A stretch of DNA of 64,000 nt from Apophysomyces variabilis (taxonomy: Eukaryota > Mucoromycota > Mucoromycetes > Mucorales > Mucoraceae), in NCBI GenBank assembly GCA_002749535.1, contig MZZL01000409.1:3054160-3118159 (forward strand). Direction: 5' to 3'. Below the pieces are notes generated by a model. It was given only the letters and a program-made list of their open reading frames with translations, was not told the DNA's origin and searched no databases. Below are positions 11,772 through 24,053 of this stretch, in pieces (within the stretch, counting starts at the first letter, position 1; each line of letters opens with the position of its first letter). Made by a program: the position numbers and the translations under genes.

Positions 11772-14700
11772 ATGACAACCAACAAAATAAAGCCTGTATC
11801 ACGTTTTGAATATGACGACGTATCCACGTTGACCACGTTTAATTTCTACGAGTCTAAACCGGAGGTTGATCAGGAAGGTGTTCTGTCAAAGTTCCTGTCG
11901 AAATTTAAAACTGCCGTGTCGGGACCACCTGTTAGTCCACCAGATGGCAATACATCTTGTGATGCCCATTCATTTGCAGACTCTTTCGGATTGTCCGAGA
12001 AGCAGCTAACTGAAACTGACCAGGGCGCGATGAACACTGAGGTATCGAAGCAACAAGACATGGCGACGGCTGACAGTAGTTCCAAATCAGAACTCCATTC
12101 AACCGCGCCTAGTCCTCCAGAGCCTGCAGAAGTGCCAGCAGTACAAAGCAAAGAAGATGCCTTAATGATACGGCCGTCAGCAGACTCACGGCGGTCAGTA
12201 GAGTTTGCCTTGGACACTCTGCCGTTGACGAAAACACCTTCTTGCGATAGTGACACACAATCGGTCATGACCACATTTTCGGTTTCAAACTCAAATTCTC
12301 TCAGTCGGATCATAGGCAGGCTTCGAGGAGAAACACCCAACAAAGAGTTTTGGATGCCAGACGCACAATGCAAAGAATGTTTTGAGTGCGGATCTCATTT
12401 TAGTCTTTTTCGAAGGAAGCATCACTGTCGAATATGTGGTAAATATGCTAGATCCAGTTATATAACTTCAGTGGTCCTAAAACTGTGTACGTTTGCTAGG
12501 TCAGATTTTTTGTTCGAAATGTGCATGGCATATTATCCAAGGCGCACGAGTCAGTCAAGGAGGCCAGCTTCGAGTCTGCAATTATTGCTATTCCAAATTA
12601 GAAGCGCAAGAACAAGAAGATAGACAATCTATACATGATGCATATTTGTATTCCGGAAACAGAAATTCGATCGATTTGGATGTTGTTGTTGCCTTATCAC
12701 CTGTTCAATCCGACCAGAAGCAGCTCTCGGCAGCACCGAAAATGCAGATACCAACAGCCCCTTTGAAAAATAATCTAAACGAATATGGTGGCGAGAATTC
12801 GACCACTGTAGCACTGGAAATACCTACTGGCAATCTATTACCATATACTGTTCCGACTAATCCATCATCATCGCCTTCTACGCCTATTGTCGCAAACAAT
12901 GAACCTGACACAAGCTTTAAGAAGCTACTGATGGCAACAAATACGTTATTAAGACCAAGATCTAGAACAAATACAATGACTTCATTGGGGATTGACACAA
13001 CATTACCTGCGGTGGATGGCAAGCAAATGGGCTCTCCGATGCCGTTCCGGCGAAACTCTCTTACGAATAATCTTTTTGCTGACGGAGGCGGTGGAACAGT
13101 CCTTCCTCCCAACGAATACGGTTCAGGTTCAGATAACGAGGATGACGATCTACGAAAATGGGACAAAAGTCCACGAAATCTTCTCAACTTTCTCGATGGA
13201 AATCACTACACATTGGATGATACAATAACTGGGACAAGTAGTCCTACTGTTGGAAAGGGCGATAGCGATGACGATGTGTTTGACCAAAGGATACGAATAA
13301 AGAGAGCGGATGAACTTCGTAGCAGAGAAAGGGCTAGTGGAGCTCGAAGGCGATTGAGCTTTACAGGCGGAACAGTTCGACCAATTAGAACAAGAACACA
13401 GAGTCTGATGCGCAATGCACCTATCACGACTTGCACCGTAAGCGAAGGTGGGCAAGAAGGAGCCTTGTCAACATATGCAACTACAGAATCGACAAATATC
13501 ACGAATAATGCAATAGGCGGAAATGGCTCTGGCTTGCAACCGCCAAATTATGGGACACGGCATTTACGATCGTCTTCTGCACCTATCAGCATTGAACTCA
13601 GTGCCGCATCGCTGGATCATATGCGAAAATTGTTGAAGCACATGCTTAATGAAATTCAGGGCATTATTGACGACAACTACCAGGAATGGGAGGACATCTT
13701 ACTAAATCTGCTATTAAAAGTGTCTGATAACGTACTTCCGGATATTCGCGGAGGAGATGAAATTGATATTCGGCACTACGTGAAGATCAAAAAAATCGCT
13801 GGCGGTCGACCAAAAGACAGCCTTTATGTAAAAGGTGTTGTATGCTCCAAGAATGTTGCTCATAAGCGAATGGTACGGATGATCCACAATCCGCAGATCT
13901 TGATTTTATTGTTTCCTTTGGAATGGTCTCGCGATTTTTCGCGAGGAGAGCAGCAGTTTCAGTCGATAAAACCTGTTCTTGCCCAAGAAAAGGACTATTT
14001 GGAGAAATTGGTGAATCGAATTGTAGCTCTCAAGCCCTCTATAGTTCTCGTCAGCTCTAATGTTTCAAGATTGGCATTAGACTTTTTGTTGAAGGCAAAC
14101 ATTGTTGTGGTTTACAATGTCAAACTTAGTGTGTTGGATGCCGTGGCTAGGTGTACCGGTGCGAGCATCATCTCTTCTTTTCTTCAACTAAACAAAGATG
14201 GCCTCACGCTCGGTCATTGTGGATCGTTTGAAGTCAAGACATTGATGCATGAGTTAATACCAAACCGACGAAAGACTTTCCTCATGTTTCAAGACTGTCC
14301 ACCAAACCTAGGAGCCACTATTATCCTGCGTGGGGGAAAGACAGAAGTATTACGGGAAATTAAGCGTGTCCTCGACTTTATGGTATTTGTGGTCCACAAT
14401 TTGAAACTCGAATCGTTTTTGCTGAAGGATTTTGCGAAAATAAGGAATGCAATGCATCCGTCAAATATGTTTGGCGACGATAGCGATCAGTCGTCTTCAA
14501 TCGTGGGTAAGATGGACGATAGTGATAGTGGAAAGTCAATGGAAGAAGTGAAGACTTTATGTTCCAACCAAGAAGATGACGACCCATGCTTGAAGCATGT
14601 TAATGAAATGATTGACAGGTATAAAAATGTCACACTGTCTGCCTCTCCTATGGTGAAGCCTGCTCCTCCCTATCTCTTACTGCGGTTAAGAGAAACGGAA

Positions 14701-17700
14701 AGGCAATTGGTAGCAGTGATTAGAAAACTCTTGCCTGATCCTGAATCGCCAAACGGAGAGAAGCTTCGATCGCCCTCAATCCCACCATCTATTAGTGGCA
14801 TGCACGCTTACTTTCGCGCCTTTGACCAGTATTTACCGAATAATCCTGATTATGATCAGTTGCTAGAAGAACATCACCAGCGGTGGCGTGCGCTCGAGGC
14901 ATGTATAGGAGATAGTACCGAGACTTTATCACCATTATATCACCAGCAATTGGTTGTGTTATACAGTAGTGTGTGCGGCAAAACAGGCGTTCCTTGTCAA
15001 GGGCCAGAACTACGACTATTCGAGTACTATAGACCGGATTCAGACCTTACATTGGGACAATACATTGAAGATACCGTAGCGGACGCAGATATTTCTTGCT
15101 CTTCTAGCATGTGTGAGAGAAGTTTGCATGAACACTACCGAACCTACGCGCATTGCAACGCAAAGATTAATGTAGCTATTCGGCCGCACCAGTTTAACGA
15201 ACCAATTATGATGAGCAGCATTCACACGTGGAGTCAATGTAAATTATGCACAGTATCTACCACTGCTGCCGTTGCGATGAGTGAAAACAGTTGGAAATAT
15301 TCATTCGGGAAGTTTTTGGAGCTTCTCTTCTATCAGTCAAATCCGTCTTTACGACCTGATGTGTGCCCACACGACTTCTACCGAGACCATGTTCACTATT
15401 TCGGGTTCAAGCACCTGGCCATCAGCTTTGAACATGAGAAAATTGAACCAATGGAAGTACACGTCCCTCCAATGCATCTCTACGTGAATCCTAAAAGCCA
15501 GATTTCCGCTAAAGAGGCTGCACTTGAATCAACTCGTGCAAAAATTGTTAAGTTTTATGAATCTGTTGTGGAACGTAACAAGAATTTTACCTTTGATATT
15601 GTACATCCTTCTATGGTGGAGCCATGCAAGGAATGCTTGCAAGAAATGTCCAGACGAGCTACCGAAGAAAAGAAGCAGATGTTACAGTCATTGCAATCGG
15701 TTTATGCGACCACCTTACCTACAGATACATTGAGCTTGAACGCTGTACGGATCGAGTTGCAGACTCATGTTGTTCAATGGGATCTCAGATACGCTGAATT
15801 CGTGCGTCAATACGTCAGACCAGAGCGCGAATTACGCAGATTAACTACGAATCATTTCAAGAAGATGTTGACGGTGGAGTCTACGACAGCGATGCCAGTA
15901 TCCAGCTTAGATCTGCGGACAAAGCGTGCAACCGAGGCAGCTGATCTTCCTTTACTAGATGTTGGGTTAGATGATTATGGTTCCTCTTTTGGGAGTCAAT
16001 CAGAAGTATCACAAACTATAGAAGACGTGCCGAACTTGCATTTAAAAACCATGCCAGCTTTGGGAGAGTCACCAACGTCCAAATCGCCATGGTTGGAAGG
16101 AAATGCACGTATTAACGAACTATTGCAGACCATGAATGACTATAAAACGACTGCATCTGCACAAGAGCCTTCAAAATCAGCGATTGGCAAGATGGAAGAG
16201 ACCGTGTCAGAACTGCTCGATCCAAGTGTGGCTAGACGGCTATCGTTAGAATTAATGAAAGACAACATGTCTTGGCAAGATAATGAACGACCTGATACAA
16301 AAGGCAAAGCGCCAATCGGTCTTGAACGATCATCAGTTCTAAGTCAACATGCTTCTGTCCTTCCGTTACTTTCGTCCAATGCATGCAAACGCTTAGCCGG
16401 TCTTTTGCCAGATACCAGTGTAACAAAATCAAGGAGCTCTCCGCTTCTAGGTTCTAGTTTGATTCTATCAACATCTGCGCCGGAACCATCGCGATCCACA
16501 ACAAAAAAGCAAACCCATAATTCGAGTGATTTGGGCTATCACAGAGAACCAGATACCTCACCGGCACTATCGCGTCCTGAGGGCAAGAAGGAGCTTCCTC
16601 TGAGAGGATATCGTTATGGATACAGAGGTTCGACAGAACGTGGGAACGCAATGCAGTTTCGGCCAAGGCCACGACCTATGGCTTCTGGCAATGATTCAAA
16701 GCGTGGGGAAAAGAAACCTGAAGCTAGTGCAACCGTAACTGTTGCTCCATCTCCCGGAGTCCCTGCACCGAGAAACATAAAGTATTCAAAGAATGTTGCA
16801 GTAACCGCTAAATCGCGCGGTACTCGTCAACGACTTCCCAGCAAATCTACTATTGAAGTCTTTAAGACAATTAGAGAAATTGTCCACGAAGAATCTGATG
16901 ACGAGTTTCAGGCGACCGATGTTGATGAACACACCGATATCGAGGATGACGACGAAAGTTGGCCAGCTGTCAGTCGCACATTTTCATTGACACGAACAGA
17001 CGAATACGATGAAGCTCTAGGGCGCGATTTCATGCCTAGCTTACACCACCTCCCTCGGTTTAATCAAATGATTACAACGAGTCTGCCGCATCTGAATTTT
17101 GATCAAGACGACAAGTTACAGGATACTAAAGCCGAGCATCACCATACCATTTCAGATTTTCGACTTTTACGAGGTGTCAACGCATCTCCGGTAGATGTAC
17201 CTAAACCAAATTCTATGATCAGTCTAGGTAGGACAAAATGTTAGATCCGCTACGTAATTGCTAATTGGATCATTTATAGACAGTTTAGAACTTTCGACCA
17301 GTGGATCAGAAAGAAATTCGATTATTCGGGCAATTACGAATATGTTGACTGAAAAAGGATTAGCGAATCTTCCACCTTTGGAATATCCTCTGTGCGTAGA
17401 AAAGAGAACTATGCTCGTGATGATTCTGACTTTGATGTTGATAACATAGGACCGCTTTGGAGCATATCGTCCCAGGGGACACCATCGTTGTTGGTGAAGA
17501 CGAACCAAGCACTATCATCGCTTACTCTCTCAGCTGTAATGATTATCTTGACAAACTAAAAGCAATTCGCGAAAGCTATGCAGATAATACGGCAGATGAA
17601 ATCAGTATATCAGAGGAAAGTATCAAGACGATCGTGGCAGAAGTGGGAGAAACGCCTATCGGTTCGGGAATGTTTATCGAAAGAACTTTACGTAGTAAAT

Positions 17701-18963
17701 CTGGAAGCCATATGAAGTATTGTGAGTCAGATTTATGGTACTCAACGCTAAGGAACTCACGGACAAGCCAGATTTTACGGATGGCACTACAAAATTCTTC
17801 TGCAAAATCTTCTTTGTTGAACAATTTGATGCATTACGTCGGAACTGTGGCTGTGAAGATACCTTTATTGCATCGTTAGCAAGCTGCTGTAAATGGGATT
17901 CGTCTGGTGGGAAGTCTGGTTCCGTCTTCCTTAAAACAAAAGGTAAAGTATTTGGAAACTAGGACCATTTCTTATTTTCAACTTCTACCGAAGATGATCG
18001 GTTTTTGATTAAGCAAATATCAAAATATGAAATGGATGCATTTCTTCGATTTGCCCCTTCGTACTTTCAATACATGTCGGAAGCATTTTTTCATGAGGTA
18101 AGCTATCGGGACGACAGTAATTGCTACTAATGAGGAACGGACAGTTACCAACCGTTTTGTGCAAAATATTTGGTTTGTATCGTATTGGGTTTAAGAATAC
18201 AACCTCAGGGCGGTCAATGCGAATGGATATTCTTGTTATGGAGAACCTTTTCTATCAGCGAGTTATCAAGAAGGTTAGTGATGACATCCCAATATCTATA
18301 TCTCTCTGTATTTCATTCTCATGTTTTCGTTGCTCATTCGGTTCTACTAGATATTCGATTTGAAGGGATCTATGAGAAATAGACATGTTCAGGAGACGGG
18401 AAAAGAGAACGAGGTTCTTTTAGATGAGAACATGGTGGAATGTAATACTCGGTCTTGTTTCTCAACCCAACTTACCATTCGTTTGTATTAGTGATGTATC
18501 AATCGCCTTACTTTCTACGATCTCACTCTAAGGAAATGCTCCGTGGATCGCTCCACAACGACACTCTGTTTCTTTCCCGCCTTGATGTGATGGATTATTC
18601 GCTACTCGTCGGTGTCGACGAAGAAAAGCAAGAGTTGGTTGTTGGTATTGTGGGTAAGTTACCTATATATATTGCGAGCAAGACCAAATCCATTTTGTTT
18701 GTTTAGATTTTATTCGTACCTTTACGTGGGACAAAAAGCTGGAAAGTTGGGTCAAAGAATCTGGCATCTTAGGGGGTGGAGGCAAGGAACCAACAATCAT
18801 TTCTCCAAGGCAGTATCGCATCCGTTTTAGAGAGGCAATGGATCGCTATTTCCTAATGGTACCTGACTTTTGGACAAACATGCACATGCGTATTCAGCAA
18901 CCCTATTCTTTACAACATCACTACGCTGTACCAGATAATGAATCCACTCAAGATACCCGTTGA
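11772..18963 (+). CDS. FAB1: 1-phosphatidylinositol-3-phosphate 5-kinase (Fab1/PIKfyve)
   Basis: Makes PtdIns(3,5)P2 from PtdIns3P on endosome and vacuole membranes and so controls vacuole size and retrograde traffic. Ten exons: 11772-12438, 12500-17227, 17280-17391, 17450-17721, 17772-17942, 17994-18097, 18145-18273, 18351-18441, 18492-18653, 18707-18963. These sum to 6693 nt (2230 aa) in frame. In order: a FYVE finger at about 195-250 with the R-K-H-H-C-R-I-C-G core split by intron 1; a disordered Ser/Asp-rich region; a TCP1/CCT-like domain at about 600-870 (G-H-C-G-S-F-E, then L-R-G-G); a Cys-rich region near 1150; and the PIPK domain from about 1835 to the end, with the G-G-K-S-G-S glycine-rich loop, I-F-D-L-K-G-S and the M-D-Y-S-L-L-V-G catalytic motif. 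All catalytic landmarks are intact and the length matches the family. The start is the first ATG in frame with the FYVE exon. No DEP domain is seen, as in other fungi. Confidence 0.96.
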
Positions 18964-19387
18964 TTCACATAATTGTTTTCATTTCAACGTTTATTCCTGC
19001 ACCAAAAAAACACTTGATTCCTCAAATAAAAGCCGAGCAATTCATGTTTTTTAGGCGACCTTGTAAATCGTCTTTACGTTAGTCGCAAATAACCTTGGAT
19101 GTTACATAACGTGATCGCAACATGAGAAGATTTGCATAAGCACAAAATTAAAGGTCAAGACTGAGCCTTCTGTGCAATTAGGAATTCAGATTGTATTCAA
19201 GTGACGATCCGTATCGAATGTTGTACAGGCCAATATAGATATTCCCTTGCGCTTTCTCTCACTAATCTCGTCGGAAAATTGGTTCATAAAATGAAGGGGT
19301 GCTGGACAGCAATAGCATGTCCTTTATCAGTTTAATGGGGGAAGGGAAAATGATCTTATATTTTTTTTTTTTGATATGATTACTACT
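18964..19387. other. convergent intergenic spacer
   Basis: About 420 bp between the stop of FAB1 (+) and the stop of CSE1 (-). AT-rich, with a T run near 19363-19372; presumably holds both 3' UTRs and poly(A) sites. No gene seen. Confidence 0.6.
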
Positions 19388-22300
19388 TTACAGCTGATCC
19401 AACGGAATGCCGGCACTTGCGAAATACTTGGGTAAAAACTCGTTTGCACCGGCTACCTGGACTAGCAAGGATTTCGCCTAGCACATTATGAGCGTGACGT
19501 ATATCAGACACTGGTCTACTTACAATAGCACGCTTTTCTGGGGACATAGCTGCAAGCTGTTGTGCTAAATAGATATGACATGGTGGTAAAGAAGCTGTGG
19601 GGTCCTCTCTGGCTGGAGCTGACGTAGTGAGCTTAGAGAAAGTAGTTTGATATCCACCTTCCTCTACGTCAAATGTGTACAATTCGTCGGGGCCATCGTC
19701 CGTGGCAGCTGGAGGCAATTCCAACTGGGCAAGCAAAGCTGTGAAAACTTTAGGCCATACTTGGCTGGCATACGGTTCTTGTAGCATAAGATCGCTTTGC
19801 GTAAGAAGACGAACAATACCGACGCCACATGTCTTGTAATCGATTGGGTCACGCAGAGCATTTAGATCTGGGGCAATGAAAATCGTTACGATCTGTCCGA
19901 AAAGGCTACTTTCATGTCAGCTCCTCTTTTTGCGTGAGCACAGCAACATTACCCTTGCTGTAGGTTGTCAAAAACACGGATCAAAGCATCGGGTCCGCCC
20001 AGTGCATCTAACGAGAAGTATAGACACACCCAGAGAGAGAAATTTCGCGTAAATCGATCAAACACTATATTGGCCCCCTTCTTCTTGGTTTGCAGACGTT
20101 TAAGGATGGAGCCAACCAACGCTGGAAGATAGTTTGTCAACACCTGTCTGTATACATTCAAACCATGTTAAAGCTTGAGTCGGATAAAGGATATTTAGTA
20201 CTTACGGTGGCACATGCTTAATAACATCGTTCAGCAAGAGCAATGCGTAATGATCGTGATGCCGAGAGTTAACCAGTTTCTGTTGGAAGATACCAAGGAT
20301 AGGTTCAAGCTTGTTGCGGCTCAAGATCGTATTCACTCCTCTTGATAAATATGCCTGTAACAAACGTACTAACGCAGGTATGTTTCCTGGTAAAAGGTAA
20401 TATTATTGATCGCTCGGGGAATAGCAGCCTTAGCCTACCTTGTTCCCATAGTACAGGGTTCAGAAGTGGTTCCAACAAGTCAATATATGCTTGCGACAAG
20501 TCCTGACCAGTGTGCTGTTCTAAAAGTTGAGCCAGCAGTTGGAATACATAGGGTGTAAATTCTACGAAAGATCCCGCTTAATCCGTGTAACTCGAGCTTA
20601 GTGAACTCCACCCATACCTTGAACATCTTGAGAAAGTATGGTTTGGAAAGGTCCAAAGAGCATCTTCTCAAACTCATCCACAGCAGCGGTTGATATCGGA
20701 CAGATAAATCTAGTCGGAACGGTAAATAACTTGATCAGTAAGCTTAGGAAAGATGTACCGAATAAGGGCGCCGATGCTTTCAAAGATGTAGTGGTTAAAC
20801 TTAGGGTTACTTGGGTTTCTGCTAACCACAGCCAAAATGCTTGTGAGCTTGCCCATAACGACGTTGACATAAGGGACCATGTCTTGTCGACTAGTGATAA
20901 TGACACGCATTACCGCTATAGATTAGACGTTAATAGAGGTTATACATCATATATGACAAACCTTTCATTAAATAATCATTCTCCGAGAGTTTCTCGGGTG
21001 TTTGTCCCAGTTCGATAAGTCGAAATAGTTCCGATAATAGAGTTTCTGCATACGGCTTGATATCTGCAGACGTAAACCTAACAATAAATATGTCAATACT
21101 TGTTAAACATCATCTGAAGACTACTTACAGCATAGTCCTTCCTTGACGGATAAACAGAATCCTTTCAATAGCAATAGCTGCATAGGTGTGTACAACATAA
21201 TCATTTGACTGCAAGTGTTTAACTAGCAGTGGGAATACAGTTAAAAGCTGCTCCTTGGTAAGCTATTATCAGAAAGTAAGTATCAAACGTTCCTCAATAG
21301 ATAGGATGCTCTTACCTGGTTTCTAAACGTGTAGAGGTATTTGATTGCATCAACTTTAAGAATCGGAGAACCCGCATTTACATCGCTTTGCAGATCCGAA
21401 AGAATATTGTTGGTGAAAAACTCGACGATGTTCACTAATGCATTAACTTTCGTAGCACCAGCCTTTGCATTAACTTAAGTCAGACTTTCAGACTTCAAGA
21501 AAGATCTACTCTATAAGTATACTCACTTGTGCTGTAGTGGAACGAGCAGCAATGGCAACAAGCAAGAATATAGCAGTGTTCTTGTCTTTCCAGTTATCTT
21601 GGGGATTCTTATTGTATTTCTGCCGAGTGATAATAGTTAGTTACAACATGTAGTTCAGGAACACGTACCTCCAGATAGTGAGATATGTACTGAGACATGA
21701 TCGCAGTAACTTGGGGTTCGAAACGTTCCATCAATCCACGAATGAAATCGGCGGCAGCACGTCGGCGTGTGTCAGTATCTAACGCAGTCTGTGAGCGGGA
21801 ATCCCTTTGCAAAACCAAGGAATTTTGAACATATACCTGATCCTTCCAAATCTCTATGTATATATTCAATCGGATTATCCTCGAATAGCTCTTCGTCAGC
21901 AGCTGGCTACTAGTTAATAAATATTCACAAAAACGATTAGAAAGACTTACTGCGCATTGCAATGTTAGGCAAGGCGATTTTTTCACACATATTCTTCAAT
22001 GACTCCTCCGAAGAGAAAAGGTACGCGTATTTTTCCAACTTCACGATGCAAGTAAGCACTGATAATGCTTTGCAGACCATCTAGTCATTGCGTACTAAAT
22101 ATTTCGCTAATAACACTGTAGTCAGAAACTTACCGTATCATATTTGGCTTCATGGCCGGAACTGGCCAACAGGTCAAATACGATGGGAACAAATGTAGGT
22201 AACTGAGGGAAATCTTCCTCATATCTTTGTGTGTAAAGTTCAATAATTTCACAAATGCCAGTCTTAATCTTTTCGAGAGGCCCAGCCTCATCTTCGTCCT

Positions 22301-23403
22301 AACGTCCCTGATTGGTGCAATGTAAATTATCGAACTAATACGTACCTGACTTTCCAGTAAGGTGTTGCCGTATACTAAATATTTCTGAAACCATCCGGAA
22401 AATGTAGCCAGGTTATCTTCGAAGAATTCAGGCAAATCCTGACAATTTAGATCGTAATAGATCTTGATAAGATGGATCAAGGATAGTGACAAAATATTCA
22501 ACGCAGGTTCGTTGGTGAGATTGTCGGTGATCAGTTTATCCGTGATCTTAAAGTTGCTTATCAGTATATCGTGAACAATGGCACTGTCGTACCTCGAACA
22601 ACTGCATGTACGGCTGGCAGAAGTTGTCCAGAACGTACTTGATATTGCTAAATAGCGTATCCGTTCTGAACTGGGATCTCCATCTAATTCAAAAGAAATC
22701 CATTAGTTGTCGCGTATCATGCATTGTCAGGTGCGTGCCTTTTAAAGATCGAATGGGCTGTGTGAAGAATGCCGTTGTTGGTTCTGTAATCGGTTGGACT
22801 GAGTTTGCTGACAAGTTCCTGCAAAAGCCTTAATAAACATGGAAACGGATAGCACTTAGCATACCGGCAGCAGGTTTTCCCAGTTTTCAGGGAAATCTTC
22901 TTCAGCGATGATGCTTAACGCGTCACTGATCTGCAATTGCAATTTTTCTGGAACGCTAATCATGAGCTCGACAATCTGGGCTTTGATTGCCATTCGATCT
23001 TGTAACGCGATTTTGTTAGTGTCTTCCGTATCCTTGATATTGATCGCGATTAGTTTCTATGTCTGAGGCGTAAAAGACCTTACGGGCACCCAGTGGCGTC
23101 TAATGTAATTCTTGAAAAACAGGGCTCCAGCGAAACGCAGAGTTTGATCGATATTCTCATCGCTAATTAGTTTTAGCAGCAATATAGGAAAGCCTTGCTG
23201 TACTTCTACTGCAGACAGCTGTTGTTCAGCTAATGAAACAAGAAGATTACGGTATGTGAGATCGCGAGAAAGAAAACGCAAATTGCGCGGCCAATTAGGC
23301 AAAGCAAATGTAAAAAGTACGTACCCTGTTTCTGAGTTGCAGGGTTGAATGTCTGTTGCAAGTATTCCTGCAACGCCCTATAGTTCTGGTCGTTGATTTC
23401 CAT
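19388..23403 (-). CDS. CSE1: exportin-2, importin-alpha re-exporter (Cse1/CAS)
   Basis: A HEAT-repeat karyopherin that returns importin-alpha to the cytoplasm with RanGTP. The start at 23403 gives a short first exon (23325-23403), then a 95-nt intron, then the importin-beta N-terminal domain with A-E-Q-Q-L and [11 protein letters not shown], a hallmark of Cse1. Numerous small introns (about 45-95 nt) divide the rest; I did not derive every junction, so the length (roughly 960-1040 aa) is an estimate. The last intron is 19478-19523; splicing it changes frame so that the protein ends in a plausible D-Q-L tail with a TAA at 19388-19390, whereas reading through gives an unlikely basic tail ending at 19383. 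It is convergent with FAB1. No disabling change was seen. Confidence 0.92.
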
Positions 23404-24053
23404 TCGCTTTGGAAGAGCAGTGTTTTGCGTGGAATTGAAGTCACTGCCTCTTTGGCCGCAGCTTCACTATATTTGCGGAGTTAGACCACAACTGGTAAAC
23501 TCGCAGTTTGAAAAAAGGAATCAAGCGTCCTGGGGGCCGAGGAAGTACGTTTAAAATTTGTTGGTTTTATTTAACGTCTCTATTTGAACACAGCGTCTGT
23601 GACAGACATATTTGCTCGAGACCGCTCAAAATGAAAAAGGTGGAATAAAAACCCTGCGGATGAGGCAGGGAAAAGGTCGAAGAAGTGAGGCAAAAGGAAT
23701 ATGAAGGAATAAAGAAAAACATATATTGAAATAGAAAGGAAACGAAAAAAGGAAAAAAGAGGGAAGAAGAGGGAGTCAGCTTTGATGTGCCTAGCCTGGT
23801 TGAGGAGAGAGGGTCGAGGAAGTACTGTTTATTGCATAACAATTTGCGTTGTTTAGAGAAATAGTTTGCCTCAACTGGAAATGATACAGATAAAGGGCTT
23901 GTGAGAACATTGCTTTCCCAGGATAATAATTTCTTACTTTCCCAAATGATATGCACAAGAAAAGGTTGGGCAAGGTGAAAAGACCAGTCGTTAGGAAAAT
24001 GTGAATTTAAAGTATTGAACTTACCGTTCGAGACATATAAATCTAAATCCTCG
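23404..24053. other. spacer between CSE1 start and Fanzor-like locus B
   Basis: This holds the CSE1 5' region and the sequence downstream of the Fanzor-like frame. A 193-codon minus-strand open stretch (23567-24148) is mainly a Phe/Ser-rich read of a pyrimidine-rich tract and is probably not a gene. In Fanzor and TnpB loci the guide-RNA scaffold lies at and beyond the 3' end of the nuclease frame, so about 23600-24100 is where one would be sought; no convincing fold was made out by eye. Confidence 0.45.

Noticed and set aside
11870..12373. 167-codon minus-strand open frame
   Set aside because: Shadow of the Ser-rich N-terminal region of FAB1, whose FYVE domain fixes the true strand and frame.
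12705..13187. 160-codon minus-strand open frame
   Set aside because: Antisense shadow of the disordered region of FAB1; no independent motif.
18964..19400. CSE1 ending at 19383 by reading through the last exon
   Set aside because: A clear GT..AG intron (19478-19523) gives a more family-like C-terminus with a stop at 19388-19390.
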